Assembly: GCA_014607495.2 (NCBI GenBank)
Contig: CP053156.1
Span: 4,836,001-4,900,000, forward strand
DNA length: 64,000 nt
From: Carposina sasakii
Taxonomy: Eukaryota; Arthropoda; Insecta; Lepidoptera; Carposinidae
Reading direction: 5' to 3'
Part shown: positions 23,901 to 30,830 of the stretch, one piece after another
Layout: every line of letters begins with the position of its first letter
Position numbering within the stretch: position 1 is the stretch's first letter
Position numbers and translations under genes: made by a program
Notes under the pieces: generated by a model
Database searches by the model: none
Told to the model about the DNA's origin: nothing
What the model saw: only the letters and a program-made list of their open reading frames with translations

Positions 23901-24892
23901 AATGTTTTTAATTCCCGTTGCTGCTGATATTCACTTCAAAATTATTGTCAATCTTGTAAAATAGTTTCTAGTACGAATTATTTACGTAGGTATAAGCGTA
24001 ACATTACCATTGATGACTTTTATGAGGTTGTCATTTCACACAAATATTTTATGGTATTTTTGCGAATACTTTACGCAAATACTTCGTGCTTGTAGCCCCA
24101 TTGTTTTCTAAGTGAAGTACATAGTATATGTGGAGACCGTATTACAAATACCTATTTGAAACCAATGCCATCCCTTGGAGATCATCTGTCTAGCTAAGGC
24201 ACTGGTAGACATTGATGGATATTAACTTTTCTCTGTCTAAAAGAACTACTTATACAGAAATAAGGCGATTATCACACTGCCACGCATCATGCAGCGTAGC
24301 GCGTGAATGCGTTTTCTAACGTTGCTTGTATCTCCGTTTGTATAGAAAACACGCACAGTGCAACACACAGGAAATGCATCCACGCGCGTTCATGCAGATC
24401 ACGCCTAGGTCCGTCGACACGCAACATGGGGCGTGCATGCAGCGTGGTGCGTGGCAGTGTGTTTATCACCTAAGTAGTCCCTAGAAGATACAGGGTGTAA
24501 CAAAAGGGGTAATTAGCGAAAGTATATGAAAATGGTCCACTATATAGGACTCATCCACAATATTTGAGACTCGAAATCATATTTTCAACTCAGGAAAATA
24601 TCCATACAATCTTGAAAAATAAACATGGTAATTTCGAATCTCAAATTTTGTGGAGAGGTTCTTTTTTACGGTGGGCTCTTTTCATAACATATCCCTGTAT
24701 ATTGTCTTGAAATAGGTATTTGAAATTAACTCCACCTATACCTACGTCTTCATGGTTTCCTAGACTTTATTGGCACATACATTAGTTCAAAGTGAATATT
24801 GCCGGCACGTTTGTCCGTCTGTACGTACTTGATCCCTTGACCTCGTGTATATTTCAGTACGCCAGCAGCGCCGGAGCCAGAACAGCGCTTAG
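2803..24892 (+). CDS. tmod: tropomodulin, actin pointed-end capping protein (spliced, several C-termini)
   Basis: Tropomodulin binds tropomyosin and caps the slow-growing end of actin filaments in muscle sarcomeres and the membrane skeleton. Coding exons are 2803-2928, 7310-7477, 10940-11063, 14818-14933, 15246-15350, 17221-17472 and 19593-19740; all junction phases agree. They encode 346 shared residues: an N-terminal tropomyosin/actin-binding half (residues 1 to about 150, with ESTGPLNRKKLIEHINKQ) and a leucine-rich-repeat half (about 175-340, with AAILGFHSM, LEVLSLVNVGL, LLRLGLHLEY). The shortest ending (24858-24892) gives 357 residues, close to the usual ~359. Alternatives give 370 (exon 21957-22030) or 440 residues (exons 21055-21295 plus 24858-24900). 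Which are used, and in which tissue, is not visible here. Introns are full of transposons, yet no exon is damaged. Confidence 0.92.
3105..3330 (-). mobile_element. non-LTR retrotransposon ORF2 C-terminal fragment
   Basis: Translated from the reverse strand, 3247-3310 gives LCRACMEEEETAAHLLLGC. This is the Cys-x-x-Cys ... His ... Cys knuckle found at the C-terminus of many R1/CR1/Jockey-type LINE reverse-transcriptase proteins. Frame breaks follow on both sides, so it is a dead 5'-truncated piece. It lies antisense within tmod intron 1. Confidence 0.65.
4975..5185 (+). repeat. LINE-like 3'-end repeat (CGCGACTCCGTCCGCG family)
   Basis: Shares 'agtggacgcccgcgactccg', the 'aaaatgccgggataaaaagt' block, 'agcctatatgttaagtggga' and 'agattagcgtgcacaaatgc' with the copies at 1462, 6740 and 17571. 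It overlaps a 91-codon open frame that is only repeat sequence. Confidence 0.65.
6740..7022 (-). repeat. LINE-like 3'-end repeat (CGCGACTCCGTCCGCG family), reverse copy
   Basis: A reverse-orientation copy of the 1462 family. It runs from 'cgaatcgctgtctgtacatg' through 'gtgcacgctaatctcagaaa' to 'cgcggacggagtcgcgggcg'. Two overlapping open frames here are repeat shadows. Confidence 0.65.
7310..7477 (+). CDS. tmod: tropomodulin coding exon 2
   Basis: The acceptor 'ctgaattccag' precedes 56 whole codons opening DNFLPPSQRNNYDCEKES and ending VAGTVRGKK; the donor is gtaagc. It encodes residues 43-98, including the conserved TGPLNRKKLIEHINKQALE block of the N-terminal actin/tropomyosin-binding half. 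GC content is well above the flanking introns. Confidence 0.92.
9262..9500 (-). repeat. SINE/LINE 3' fragment (CAGCAGTGGACTGCAATAGG family)
   Basis: On the reverse strand it ends GTCCAGCAGTGGACTGCAAT, preceded by GCCTTGTGGCGGGCCCTG and 'caccaacccgcctgcccag'. The same blocks recur at 15478-15690, 25246-25334, 39960-40165 and 51964-52070. In several copies a GAT- or GAA-rich tail follows, as expected of a retrotransposed 3' end. Confidence 0.7.
10425..10589. mobile_element. palindromic MITE, CCCCCTGATTACCTAATTTG family
   Basis: The right arm (GCTATTGCAAATTAGGTAAT then CAGGGGG) is well preserved. The left arm (CTTCCTGATATGTAGCTTGC then GGAGCCGAAGCAACGCGG) is degenerate. The arms flank a GC-rich centre with GCGCGCACGCACAC. 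Other copies lie at 19273-19468 and 38160-38361, with half copies at 44066-44116 and 51470-51573. Confidence 0.7.
10940..11063 (+). CDS. tmod: tropomodulin coding exon 3
   Basis: The acceptor 'cttgtttccag' is followed by WIPPAQPEKLREAEEQ and ends DTASQEEIIDLA plus one base (phase 1), donor gtcagt. The downstream frame running on to 11161 is intron read-through. The exon joins 14818 to rebuild the conserved DLAAILGFHSM motif. Confidence 0.9.
11462..11648. mobile_element. hAT-type MITE with perfect 8-bp target duplication
   Basis: A 187-bp element begins CAGTGGTTCCCAAAGTGG and ends TTTGGGAACCTCTG, the classic hAT inverted termini. It is bracketed by a perfect 8-bp direct repeat, CACTAAAT, at 11454-11461 and 11649-11656. 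It has no coding capacity and lies in tmod intron 3. Confidence 0.9.
11679..11932 (-). repeat. tRNA-derived SINE, reverse orientation
   Basis: Reading the reverse strand, a tRNA-like head carries an A-box-like TAGCCCAATGGTTAAGACG and a B-box GGTTCGATACC (near 11865-11920). A body follows with CAGGCAGCCGGCCGC and 'atatgagtttcgaaagaaac', then a GATGATGATGATT tail. A tail-side fragment of the same SINE lies at 15364-15475. Confidence 0.8.
12677..13062 (+). mobile_element. non-autonomous DNA element (TACAGGGTGATTTTTGG family), copy 1
   Basis: A 386-bp unit starts TACAGGGTGATTTTTGGTCG and ends AAACATCCTGTA. An inverted copy follows at 13362-13744 and a third, truncated copy is at 50630-50990. The termini form a short imperfect inverted repeat (TACAGGGTG/TACAGGATG) flanked by TA, suggesting a Tc1/mariner-type target. 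No transposase remains. Confidence 0.7.
13362..13744 (-). mobile_element. non-autonomous DNA element (TACAGGGTGATTTTTGG family), inverted copy 2
   Basis: A reverse-oriented copy of 12677-13062, matching through 'ggagatttcgtagttttcgg', 'ttctcgtaaaaaaatattg' and 'cgaagggtacgtactctata'. Together the two copies make an inverted repeat with ~385-bp arms and a ~300-bp spacer inside tmod intron 3. Its right end abuts the MITE at 13747 directly. Confidence 0.75.
13747..14010. mobile_element. palindromic MITE, TACAGGGTGTAAC family
   Basis: A 264-bp near-perfect palindrome. The left arm TACAGGGTGTAACAAAAAGG then TATGTTAAGCGAAAAGC is mirrored by the right arm GCTTTTCGCTTAACATACCC then GTTACACCCTGTA. 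Flanking TA suggests a Tc1/mariner-type target. Other copies are at 24489-24699, 47156-47419 and 60391-60620, with a half copy at 374-473. Confidence 0.85.
14588..14700 (+). repeat. tRNA-derived SINE or pseudo-tRNA head
   Basis: The segment 'gacccggtggcttagtggtt' to 'tcccactcgggtga' has an A-box (TGGCTTAGTGG), a B-box (GGTTCGATTCC), an acceptor-like pairing (ACCCGG/TCGGGT) and a 5-bp T stem (GTGGG/CCCAC). I cannot fold a proper anticodon stem, so it is not called as a functional tRNA. The same head plus the following 'ttctttattaataatttta' recurs, with an internal deletion, at 17051-17130. Confidence 0.7.
14818..14933 (+). CDS. tmod: tropomodulin coding exon 4
   Basis: The acceptor 'accctgttgcag' begins with two bases that complete the split Ala codon. 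It encodes AAILGFHSMMNQDQYHASLL and on to GWDGITKASKQK, ending in phase 0 with donor gtcaga. This covers the conserved AAILG motif at the start of the leucine-rich-repeat half. Confidence 0.92.
14984..15127 (-). repeat. SINE tail fragment
   Basis: A tail-side piece of the SINE family at 476-717 ('aaattaacctagatccaca', 'catgggtacgcaagtaatgg', 'gaaacatcattcacaggga'). The tRNA-like head is absent. Confidence 0.55.
15246..15350 (+). CDS. tmod: tropomodulin coding exon 5
   Basis: Thirty-five whole codons opening IFPMDPPNDTDPDDTVKRVQ and ending LTDLNWNNIK; acceptor 'aatttccag', donor gtaagt, phase 0 at both ends. The TDLNWNNIK segment is the conserved entry to the first leucine-rich repeat. Confidence 0.92.
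15478..15690 (+). repeat. SINE/LINE 3' fragment (CAGCAGTGGACTGCAATAGG family)
   Basis: Forward copy of the family at 9262-9500, running from 'gccccatgtccgtgggtatc' through 'gtcaccaacccgcctgccca' to CACGTCCAGCAGTGGACGG. It follows directly on the SINE tail fragment at 15364-15475. Confidence 0.65.
15700..17220 (+). other. tmod intron 5, no gene
   Basis: AT-rich intron. Apart from the short SINE-head copy at 17051-17130 I see no coding sequence and no structured repeat. Confidence 0.6.
17051..17130 (+). repeat. deleted copy of the 14588 tRNA-like SINE head
   Basis: Shares 'attgacccggtggct' and 'tcccactcgggtgaagaatt' with 14588-14700 but lacks the middle of the tRNA-like part. It lies less than 100 bp upstream of exon 6. 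Confidence 0.65.
17221..17472 (+). CDS. tmod: tropomodulin coding exon 6 (leucine-rich repeats)
   Basis: Eighty-four codons opening NISDEKFEKLFEGLKTNTHL and ending EEFRASNQ; acceptor 'tcatccgcag', donor gtatgg, phase 0 at both ends. Two leucine-rich-repeat units are visible (LEVLSLVNVGLHDRTAALLA and LRVVNVETNFISPAGVVQLL). GC content and third-position bias are high compared with the introns. Confidence 0.94.
17571..18065 (+). repeat. LINE-like repeat interrupted by another LINE 3' end
   Basis: A copy of the CGCGACTCCGTCCGCG family is split at about 17695. About 165 bp of another element, ending AATAAAGCATAATAATAAT, separate 'gggacctgtcacaatat' from 'attcctgaaatctgcatcg'. The insert is the LINE 3' tail also seen at 1110-1175 and 6040-6100. 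The order shows the second element arrived later. Confidence 0.65.
18630..19270 (+). other. tmod intron 6, unassigned repeat-like sequence
   Basis: More GC-rich than its surroundings, with short open frames on both strands that fit no known family. 19075-19200 reads RTDDLRLVVTGWQ and then a 'gtccagcgtggactgcgata' end, which resembles the C-terminus and tail of a LINE. The rest I cannot assign. Confidence 0.4.
19273..19468. mobile_element. palindromic MITE, CCCCCTGATTACCTAATTTG family
   Basis: The left arm CCCCCTGATTACTTAATTTG then CAATAGCAAAGCCGAAGC is mirrored by GCTATCGCTTTGCTTTTGC then TAGTTAGGTAAT at the right. Internal inverted segments with GAAAATTGTACAAT / GTACAATTGTCGC extend the hairpin. 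It ends ~125 bp upstream of tmod exon 7. Confidence 0.8.
19593..19740 (+). CDS. tmod: tropomodulin coding exon 7
   Basis: The acceptor 'tctctctccag' is followed by RLQVLGNKTEMEITSLVEQN and ends HLQRNIDR plus one base (phase 1) at a strong gtgagt donor. The LGNKTEMEI motif is a tropomodulin hallmark in the last leucine-rich repeat. The 3' end of this exon and its donor are the founding unit of the minisatellite that follows. Confidence 0.93.
19715..20345 (+). repeat. 53-59 bp minisatellite duplicating the exon-7 3' end and splice donor
   Basis: The unit CCATCTGCAACGAAACATCG then ACCGAA|GTGAGTCCCTTACAGCTATATGTACAG repeats head to tail. The GACCGAA block ends at 19740, 19793, 19846, 19899, 19952, 20005, 20060, 20115, 20170 and 20229, with a GACCGAG variant at 20285. 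Spacing is 53 bp five times, then 55, 55, 55, 59 and 56; a degenerate last unit ends near 20345. Each copy carries a GTGAGT donor (GTGAGC in the 19952 copy) and a TTACAG acceptor-like site. Reading past the first donor meets a stop at 19848-19850. Confidence 0.95.
20970..21038 (+). repeat. GATATCATCGACAATC simple repeat
   Basis: Short direct repeats of (A)TCGATATCATCGACA and ACCGATATC variants lie just 5' of the alternative tmod exon. They occupy the place where its acceptor pyrimidine tract would be expected. Confidence 0.75.
21055..21295 (+). CDS. tmod: tropomodulin alternative exon 8a (C-terminal extension)
   Basis: A dense, GC-rich frame encodes LKRASVSLSLRLPRGR, then SSFFNLTPPSAEAITPIEDK and QRPDQSSEPHS. 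Acceptors at 21054 (gtggcag) or 21063 (ccgag) both take phase 1 from exon 7 and keep this frame; both have weak pyrimidine tracts. The donor C|GTGAGT at 21295 leaves phase 2, and joining to 24858 continues ..SEPHSTPAAPEPEQRLET-stop, a 440-residue protein. If the donor is ignored, TGA at 21297-21299 ends it. The third-position composition resembles the certain tmod exons. I recognise no domain in the extension. Inclusion is inferred; an unrelated small gene is less likely because the phases fit. Confidence 0.6.
21957..22030 (+). CDS. tmod: tropomodulin possible alternative terminal exon 8b
   Basis: A good acceptor (tatgtttcattacag) is followed by a frame in phase with exon 7: IRKDLTLRLQFRFFNNLPKG, then ARSQ and a TAG at 22028-22030. 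It would give a 370-residue protein with a basic tail. Joined from exon 8a instead, it reads STERPYAATSVQIL and stops. No poly(A) signal lies close by, so support is the splice site and phase only. Confidence 0.4.
22031..24263 (+). other. tmod intron sequence, no gene
   Basis: Apart from the hAT-like MITE at 22828-22954 I see no coding sequence or clear repeat. Open frames here are short and low in coding character. Confidence 0.55.
22828..22954. mobile_element. hAT-like MITE
   Basis: The ends CAGTAGCGTAACTA and TAGTTACGCCCCTG are inverted, with a 127-bp span. Flanking 8-mers TCTTAAGC and TATAAAGC match at six of eight positions, consistent with an aged hAT target duplication. Confidence 0.65.
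24264..24470. mobile_element. PIF/Harbinger-type MITE with TAA duplication
   Basis: GGCGATTATCACACTGCCAC at the left is mirrored by GTGGCAGTGTGTTTATCACC at the right, 207 bp in all. TAA lies on both sides (24261-24263 and 24471-24473). The centre is GC-rich with further inverted GCATGCAGCGT segments. Confidence 0.85.
24489..24699. mobile_element. palindromic MITE, TACAGGGTGTAAC family (diverged)
   Basis: Starts TACAGGGTGTAACAAAAGGG and ends CATATCCCTGTA, with the family's mirrored 'aatcttgaaaaataaacatg' centre. The right arm has lost several bases relative to 13747-14010. It starts 16 bp after the TAA that closes the previous MITE. Confidence 0.75.
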
Positions 24893-24914
24893 AGACGTGA
24901 ACTGATGTGTATTG
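24858..24914 (+). CDS. tmod: tropomodulin terminal coding exon, open in two frames
   Basis: The acceptor 'cgtgtatatttcag' precedes TACGCCAGCAGCGCCGGAGC. Joined to exon 7 (phase 1) it reads IRQQRRSQNSA and stops at TAG 24890-24892 (357-residue protein). Joined to exon 8a (phase 2) the same bases read STPAAPEPEQRLET and stop at TGA 24898-24900 (440 residues). A strong donor (attg|gtgagt) follows the stops, so a 3' UTR intron leads to the exon at 28296. The two tails differ sharply: one basic, one acidic and proline-rich. Confidence 0.75.
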
Positions 24915-25245
24915 GTGAGTATATATACTACTATAGTTACATTACAAGATTGTGTAGGTATCATTGAATCTAATTTATCGGGTGCAATCTGGTAACAGAT
25001 TTGATCTATTTCTTAAAGCTTGGCACACGTAGCACAATGCTACAACAATATGGCAAAATAACAGTAATTCATATTGACCGCACAGTTATAAAATTCAACT
25101 GATAAATTCGAGCTGATCACCCTCACTTAGCTAAAAACAGTCTAAAATGGACGTATACATGTTTGGGAGAGACTTATACAGATTATTTAATACTGGTAAA
25201 ATAGCGTTCATGAGATGTGCCTACATAACTAGGTACTATACTATA

Positions 25246-25334
25246 CAAACTGCGGTCACCAACCCGCCTGCCCAGCGTGGCGTGCCCTGGGGGAGGCCTA
25301 CGTCCAGCAGTGCACTGCAATAGGCTGATGATGA
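25246..25334 (+). repeat. SINE/LINE 3' fragment (CAGCAGTGGACTGCAATAGG family)
   Basis: Short copy: 'actgcggtcaccaacccgcc', GTGCCCTGGGGGAGGCCTAC, CAGCAGTGCACTGCAATAGG, then a GATGATGAT tail. Confidence 0.65.
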
Positions 25335-25711
25335 TACTATACTATTATTCCTGGTTGCTGCCTTGTGTACTAATAGTGCAACGTGGAGGCACAGGAGATA
25401 TGTACCTAGGGGTGTAGCTAGTCGTTTCGGCTAATTCAATACTTGAGATTAAATTTCATCTGAGTATTTTATATTCCAAATTTCGTATGAAAATAAGTGA
25501 CAGTTAAGTAAATGCGGCAGCAAATGCGGTTAATCTAGCTAGATTTTAGTAAACCGAGAATAAAAACACATGAGAGCTCTTTCTATTCATGTCAAAAAAA
25601 GCAAGGCAACATAAGTGATAAATTCCTATTTAAATCTAGATTTACGCATTTGATACAAGAGAGCTAAAATCTGTAATAACTAAATAAATAAAGTAATAAA
25701 TATTCACATAA

Positions 25712-25787
25712 CGAGGAGTGAAAGGCTATTTGGGTTAAGCGCCATATATATAAATGGCGCTTATCCCAAATAGCCTTTCACCCCTCG
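25712..25787. other. 34-bp stem, 8-nt loop hairpin (short MITE or small-RNA precursor)
   Basis: CGAGGAGTGAAAGGCTATTT then GGGTTAAGCGCCAT pairs with ATGGCGCTTATCCCAAATAG then CCTTTCACCCCTCG, with only two mismatched positions in 34 and loop ATATATAA. The 76-nt size fits an insect pre-miRNA as well as a tiny MITE. It lies in the last tmod intron. Nothing in the flanks decides between the two. Confidence 0.8.
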
Positions 25788-26028
25788 ATATGTATTTTAA
25801 AATCTCGCTAGATCTGTTATTGCAATTAGCTGTTAATCGTTATGTATAAATCAAACGTAGAACTATGGCATGTGCATGGATTCATCCCACTTGGAATTGT
25901 TAATGTTTATAAATATTTATCCCTGCATAAATGTGTGGATCAATATCCTACGGGCCGTTTGTCCGTCACTTATCGTAATATAGTATCTCTTTCAGTTTCT
26001 ATATGTATGGGTTCATTTAGTAAAATTT

Positions 26029-26580
26029 TAGGCACGTATTGAGTAGTCAAGTAGACAACTGAATTTTAACTTAATTTTAAGTATGGTCATGATACGTATT
26101 TACGTAGTTAAGCTCTTTAGTTCACTCAAGATGGACGTGCAACAACGCAAGGAAATCGTAAATTCTGTGCTTAGATTTGTTATTAGTGAGATTTTGGAGG
26201 AAGTTAAAGATGAAATAATAGAAGAAATAACTTTGGCTTCTTTATTTCTATAATTTGTGCTTCTTATATTTCTTAAGCATTATCTTTTCAAGTATTCTTC
26301 CACAAACTTAAATGTAGTTTCTTCCGTCCACTTGGACATTTTTATAAAAAGAAACACAAGACGAAACACACTTACGGATTTAACTAATTTTAAACTAAAT
26401 TGTACCTATACCAAACGTGTCAAGTGATTAGCCACGCCCACTAACTTAATCGAAAAATTCTAATCTACTTGTTTAGTTGCGTACTAAATTTTAACTTGCA
26501 ACTTAATACTAAATTAATTGTTTACATGCAATAAGTGACTTAAAATTTAGTTACCTACTTGACTACTTAATACGTGTAAA
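26029..26580. mobile_element. Harbinger-like element with truncated transposase remnant
   Basis: The left end (CACGTATTGAGTAGTCAAGT, then AGACAACTGAATTTTAA) is mirrored by the right end (TTAAAATTTAGTTACCTACT, then TGACTACTTAATACGTG). Span is ~550 bp. The interior carries a short ORF (26131-26253) that looks like the start of a transposase gene, so this is an internally deleted copy. The outermost ends are uneven, so exact boundaries are uncertain. Confidence 0.7.
26131..26253 (+). pseudogene. short ORF inside Harbinger-like element (deleted transposase N-terminus)
   Basis: Forty codons plus stop: MDVQQRKEIVNSVLRFVISE, then an acidic helix with EEVKDEIIEEITL. The frame opens with an ATG well placed inside the element and ends prematurely. 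It has no DDE residues. A remnant of the parent element's transposase or accessory protein is the likeliest reading; the family match is inferred from the element, not from a domain. Confidence 0.4.
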
Positions 26581-26810
26581 CCAGGCATTACTGCTACTGA
26601 TACCATTATCAGTGGTATTTTAAGAAAATAATTGTTTTATACAAATATAAACTGCAAGCGGGACAGGAAATAGGGAAAGAATAAGCGTGAAAGAAGCAGC
26701 GACTGACTAGGTACCAAAATTCTGATATGACCAATAAACAAACTGTAACTGCTATGTACATTGTGTATGATTAAATTAAATGTTATAATTTAAATTCCAT
26801 ACAGTGGACA

Positions 26811-26963
26811 TTAAGGTTGATTCCGGCAGTCGCACTTCAACCTAAACTTAAGATTAGTCTTATCTGTTCCTTTCTGTCGCAGGCATTAATGTTAAGAATG
26901 GAGAGGGACAGACCTGTCTAATTTTAAGTTTACGTTTAAGTGTGACTGCCGGAAACGACCATA
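26811..26963. mobile_element. MITE, GGNNGNTTCCGGCAGTC family
   Basis: Left GGTTGATTCCGGCAGTCGCA then CTTCAACCTAAACTTAA; right TTAAGTTTACGTTTAAGTGT then GACTGCCGGAAACGACC. The arms are inverted and about 40 bp long, and the whole is ~150 bp. Left flank is TAA; the right flank ATA/TTA is ambiguous. Confidence 0.75.
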
Positions 26964-27849
26964 TTATCAATTATCCCGTTCACACCTAAAAAAAAAACAT
27001 TTTATGTCATGTACAAAAATTACAAAAAATAAAAATTATATGATCAAATGGAAAACTCGAATTAAAGTTGGAAAAGAATTAGACCAATTGCACATTAGAC
27101 AGTTGGAAATAAACTTTCCATTTGATTTGGACATTTTGAGGATGTAATTATTATTTTAATACATACTCGTAAAAGCTGAAAGACATGTTGAGTGTAAGAC
27201 ACCCTGGAATTGCAATTCCTTTCCATATACCGACCACTAACTTCAAATATTTCTACTCATACTAAATACTTACTCGAATAATATCGCGAAAATATATTAG
27301 GTTTGTTTATTCCTCAAATCTAATTTCTAGCATAATCATAATGAAGAATTACCACGCTGTGCCAGTAAAACTTAATTACTTTTTCGCTTTTCAGGCTTTC
27401 AACGTATTGTTAAGTTTTTTTCACTTTCTGCTAATTTCAAAGTCATGTATAGTAGTACAGTGCGTTTCACTACAGTTCCTGTGAATGATGGCGCTAGCTA
27501 CTATGTATATGTATGACTACATTATCAGTGTTACTGCATACAAAAAATGTTAGGTCCGGATGTTAGAAACTTGTTTATTTATAACTTAAACCGTAGGATT
27601 GTAATTTTAGTTAGGACAGATTTCTCAATAGATAGTTCTAACTGATGAATAAATTTGATGCTGACTTTCTCTAACACTTAGTCAAGATAGAGAAATCATT
27701 AACTTTATCCTTCAAATAGACCTATCTGACGGTCCTTATACATACAGGCGTAGAAACATTTTGGTATTAAAATGCAACAAATGTACAAAAATATAGATAT
27801 TTTCTATATTCCTAAAGAAGTAAACTCTAGGCAGTAATATATGCGGGGG

Positions 27850-28180
27850 TATTAACGCACCCTTTTATCTGCAATGTTTTTGACTTTATCTTTTACTCGA
27901 ATCCCCATTATGCCGACACTATTACCCGTGGTCCCCCCAACATGTCCCCCTGGGGGGACGACGGGTAATTTTTTTTCCCCGTAGTCCCACCGTTCTAAAT
28001 AATGTTCGCCAGTGGGTCTACGGGTTATCTTGCCTGTGGCATAAAATTTTATTGATGCAATAAATGACTGCCATGGTTTAAACTGCCATTTTTGACACAT
28101 TGTTCAAGTTTTAAATAATCAATAATAGCATATTAATAATTATTGAACTCAATGTAAATGGGCCTTAATAGTAATTGGTA
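27850..28180 (+). repeat. unassigned repeat shared with 39115-39300
   Basis: Contains 'attgatgcaataaatgactg', 'ctgccatttttgacacattg' and 'caatgtaaatgggcctta', matched at 39185-39300 by 'attgaagcaataaattactg', 'ctgtcatttttgacacattg' and 'atctgtaaatgggc'. A GC-rich block with GTCCCCCTGGGGGGAC at 27945-27962 forms a perfect small palindrome. The class is unknown. Confidence 0.5.
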
Positions 28181-28295
28181 CAAATATTCATTTTATATCA
28201 CGATCATGAACCTTCATTATATTCATGGTTCAAGAATACAACCTAAAATAAATCAATTATGTATGTAACTAAAAGAAAATTGTGTAACATTTCAG

Positions 28296-30830
28296 TTGGG
28301 CGCTTGCGTCGCCTCACGCAGTTCACGCGCAGCCGCAGTTACGTCGTCGGCTGGATTCCGTGAGCTTTCCGTCTCTGTCGCACCCGCGCCCGCTGGCTAT
28401 GCACTGTCGCTCTGTCCTTGTCGCATCCGCACGAGACTTGATCCAAACGCATACCATTATGGTTTCTGTTTCTAGTTGAAAAATTTTAATACTATTTTTT
28501 TTGAAGCTTGAAATTTTTGTTCCACTTTCGAGTACCTTTGTTTCAGTAAATTTTTACTTTTAACAGGCCGTGTGATAGGAAACGTTTTTGATAACCAATC
28601 ACAAGCCTATCATTAAATCAAAAAACTTAACAAATCCTGGTGGAACTGGAATTGTTAATGTCATTAAATATTATTGCATTTAATAATAACTAACTTTTTA
28701 AAGATCACGGACCAAAATAAAATACTTCTGCAATTGATTTGTGGTAAAATAAAATTAGAATATTGAAAATCTTATTTTTTCTAACGTTTTCTATACTAGA
28801 AACATGTTAAAGCCATTTTTCGTTTTCTTCAAGTCTCGTGAAATTGTTTCGAAAAATTCAATATTAAGGAACCCACACTTATTCCACTAAATTCGGCGAT
28901 AGTACATCTCTTGTCACTCACGTCACGCATCTGTGTGGAAGAACGAGAAAGCGATATTGGCTGGATTCATGGCTGACATTGGATCTCGCTCTATATTTAT
29001 TGAAATGTTTCTATTGTGACTGAGATAGATATATCATGTAGCCGAAGTTTTCGGACGAGGCCTGAAACAGGCGATGTTGTTTCAACGTAACGATGGCAGA
29101 TATAATATTCCTTTTACACGGAGATGTAAATGGCTATATGGTTGTTTACGTGAAAATAACATCGTCTTTTGTAGGCCTGAGGTTTAAATTGAAACATACT
29201 TGGACATTGCCCTGTCACAAAACAAAGAGATTATGAACTTGTCACCATTATCATTAATCGTCGAATTAAAAATCACACTCAACTATTGAAAAATAACTCC
29301 TTGTGACAAGGAAAACAATGTATGTAAACTTTTGTCACCCAAATGCTCTTGACGTTGTTTACACTAAGAATACAAGCGTGAGATTTTCCCGAGTTCGAGA
29401 AATGTTATTCTCGTGCTTAATGTTGATCATAGAATTAAAGGTGTTCAGTGATACTACAATGAAATGTAACTTTTTATGGAATGGAGCGACAAAATATCGC
29501 TTGGTCAGCAAGTTAAATTTAGACAAAGTTTAAGTATGCTTTAATCTGAACCTAAGTGTGATAGGTTCAACCTCTTATGTAATGTAATTTGAATTTCGAA
29601 GCAAGATTCTTGATGTTTGTGTAATGTAGCTTTTTATAAGGTAAAACGAAGTACATTTTACATTGTTTTTTACACAACATTGAAGATCCTGTTAGACAGG
29701 GAATTATGTGTGTTTGAAAATGTGTTTGTGAGATATGAGGACTGTGAGATTATAATGCGATTTACTTGACTATAATACATGTGACATTAAATTGGCGACT
29801 TTTAATAATTCTGTAAAATGTTATATTTATTTGTAAAGTGGGATTTTGTAGATGTAACTTCTGTTATGTATTTGAAATGGATTTATTTATTCTGAATTAA
29901 ATTATTCTAAAACCATGTTGATGGCCGGACCATCAATTTTAATAAATTTGAAAATTTCTATAATAAAATCACAGTTCTTGTGCTAGAGTGTTTGATTTGA
30001 AAGTTTTATATTAATTCTTATACTAGTGTGCTAATTAAATCGTATTAATTTTATCATTAAATTAAAATAAATTGTAATTATATTTGATAGATTCGCACAT
30101 TCCATCGACGCGAAATGTATTTCTCTTTGGCAATGCAAAAAAAATGTACATTTTATGTAAGGTTTTTAATATATAAAGTATTTATTTTATCTTTCGTAAA
30201 TGACACCAAGTTATGTTCTTTTGTTTATTTTTATTGCTTTTACGTGTAACTTTAGGTTCTATATTCCGCGTAAATGGAGTGTGCTGATTAACAGACTTCA
30301 ATAAAGCACTAGGTTTAAATCATTGTATGTAGTTGGTGCCTTCAGCAGATATTTTAAAATTAGTTTTTTATATAAAAAACCTTTTTCGGATTATTTCAAG
30401 GAATGCTTTCGGTGTACAGCGTAGCTTCGGGAACCTTATGCTTTCTTGAAAGAATACCTAATAATTTGCTTATATTTAAATGTAACATTATGTATATTTG
30501 ATAGTGAATCTACTGGGGAACGACATGTCCATAACATTGTGATAAAACATCATGTTTTTTCCATTTAAAAATACTGCTTCGATTGTTTTTTTCGTCGACT
30601 AGGTTTTGATTTAAGAGAGATTATTTGTATATGATTTTAGATTTTTTAAAGTTTAATATTCTTTTACTGTAACGGTTTATGAAATTAAATATTTAATATA
30701 TTATGTAAATTATAATTAATAGATTTATGTTGATATTATGTTCAGGAGCATTTTGATCCAACGAAATCCTTGACTAGTAGAGTCGCAGTTATGTAGTTTG
30801 TGACAGTATAAACAAATCAAATAAAGTACA
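28296..30830 (+). other. tmod: tmod 3' UTR exon (or a further alternative C-terminus)
   Basis: A good acceptor (gtgtaacatttcag) follows the donor at 24914, so the natural reading is a spliced 3' UTR. If joined straight from exon 7 the frame reads IGRLRRLTQFTRSRSYVVGW, then IP-stop at 28363-28365, so a further ending is formally possible. Poly(A) signals AATAAA lie at 30300-30305 and 30820-30825. No competing ORF is present. The length is inferred from the signals; no terminal site is proven. Confidence 0.55.
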
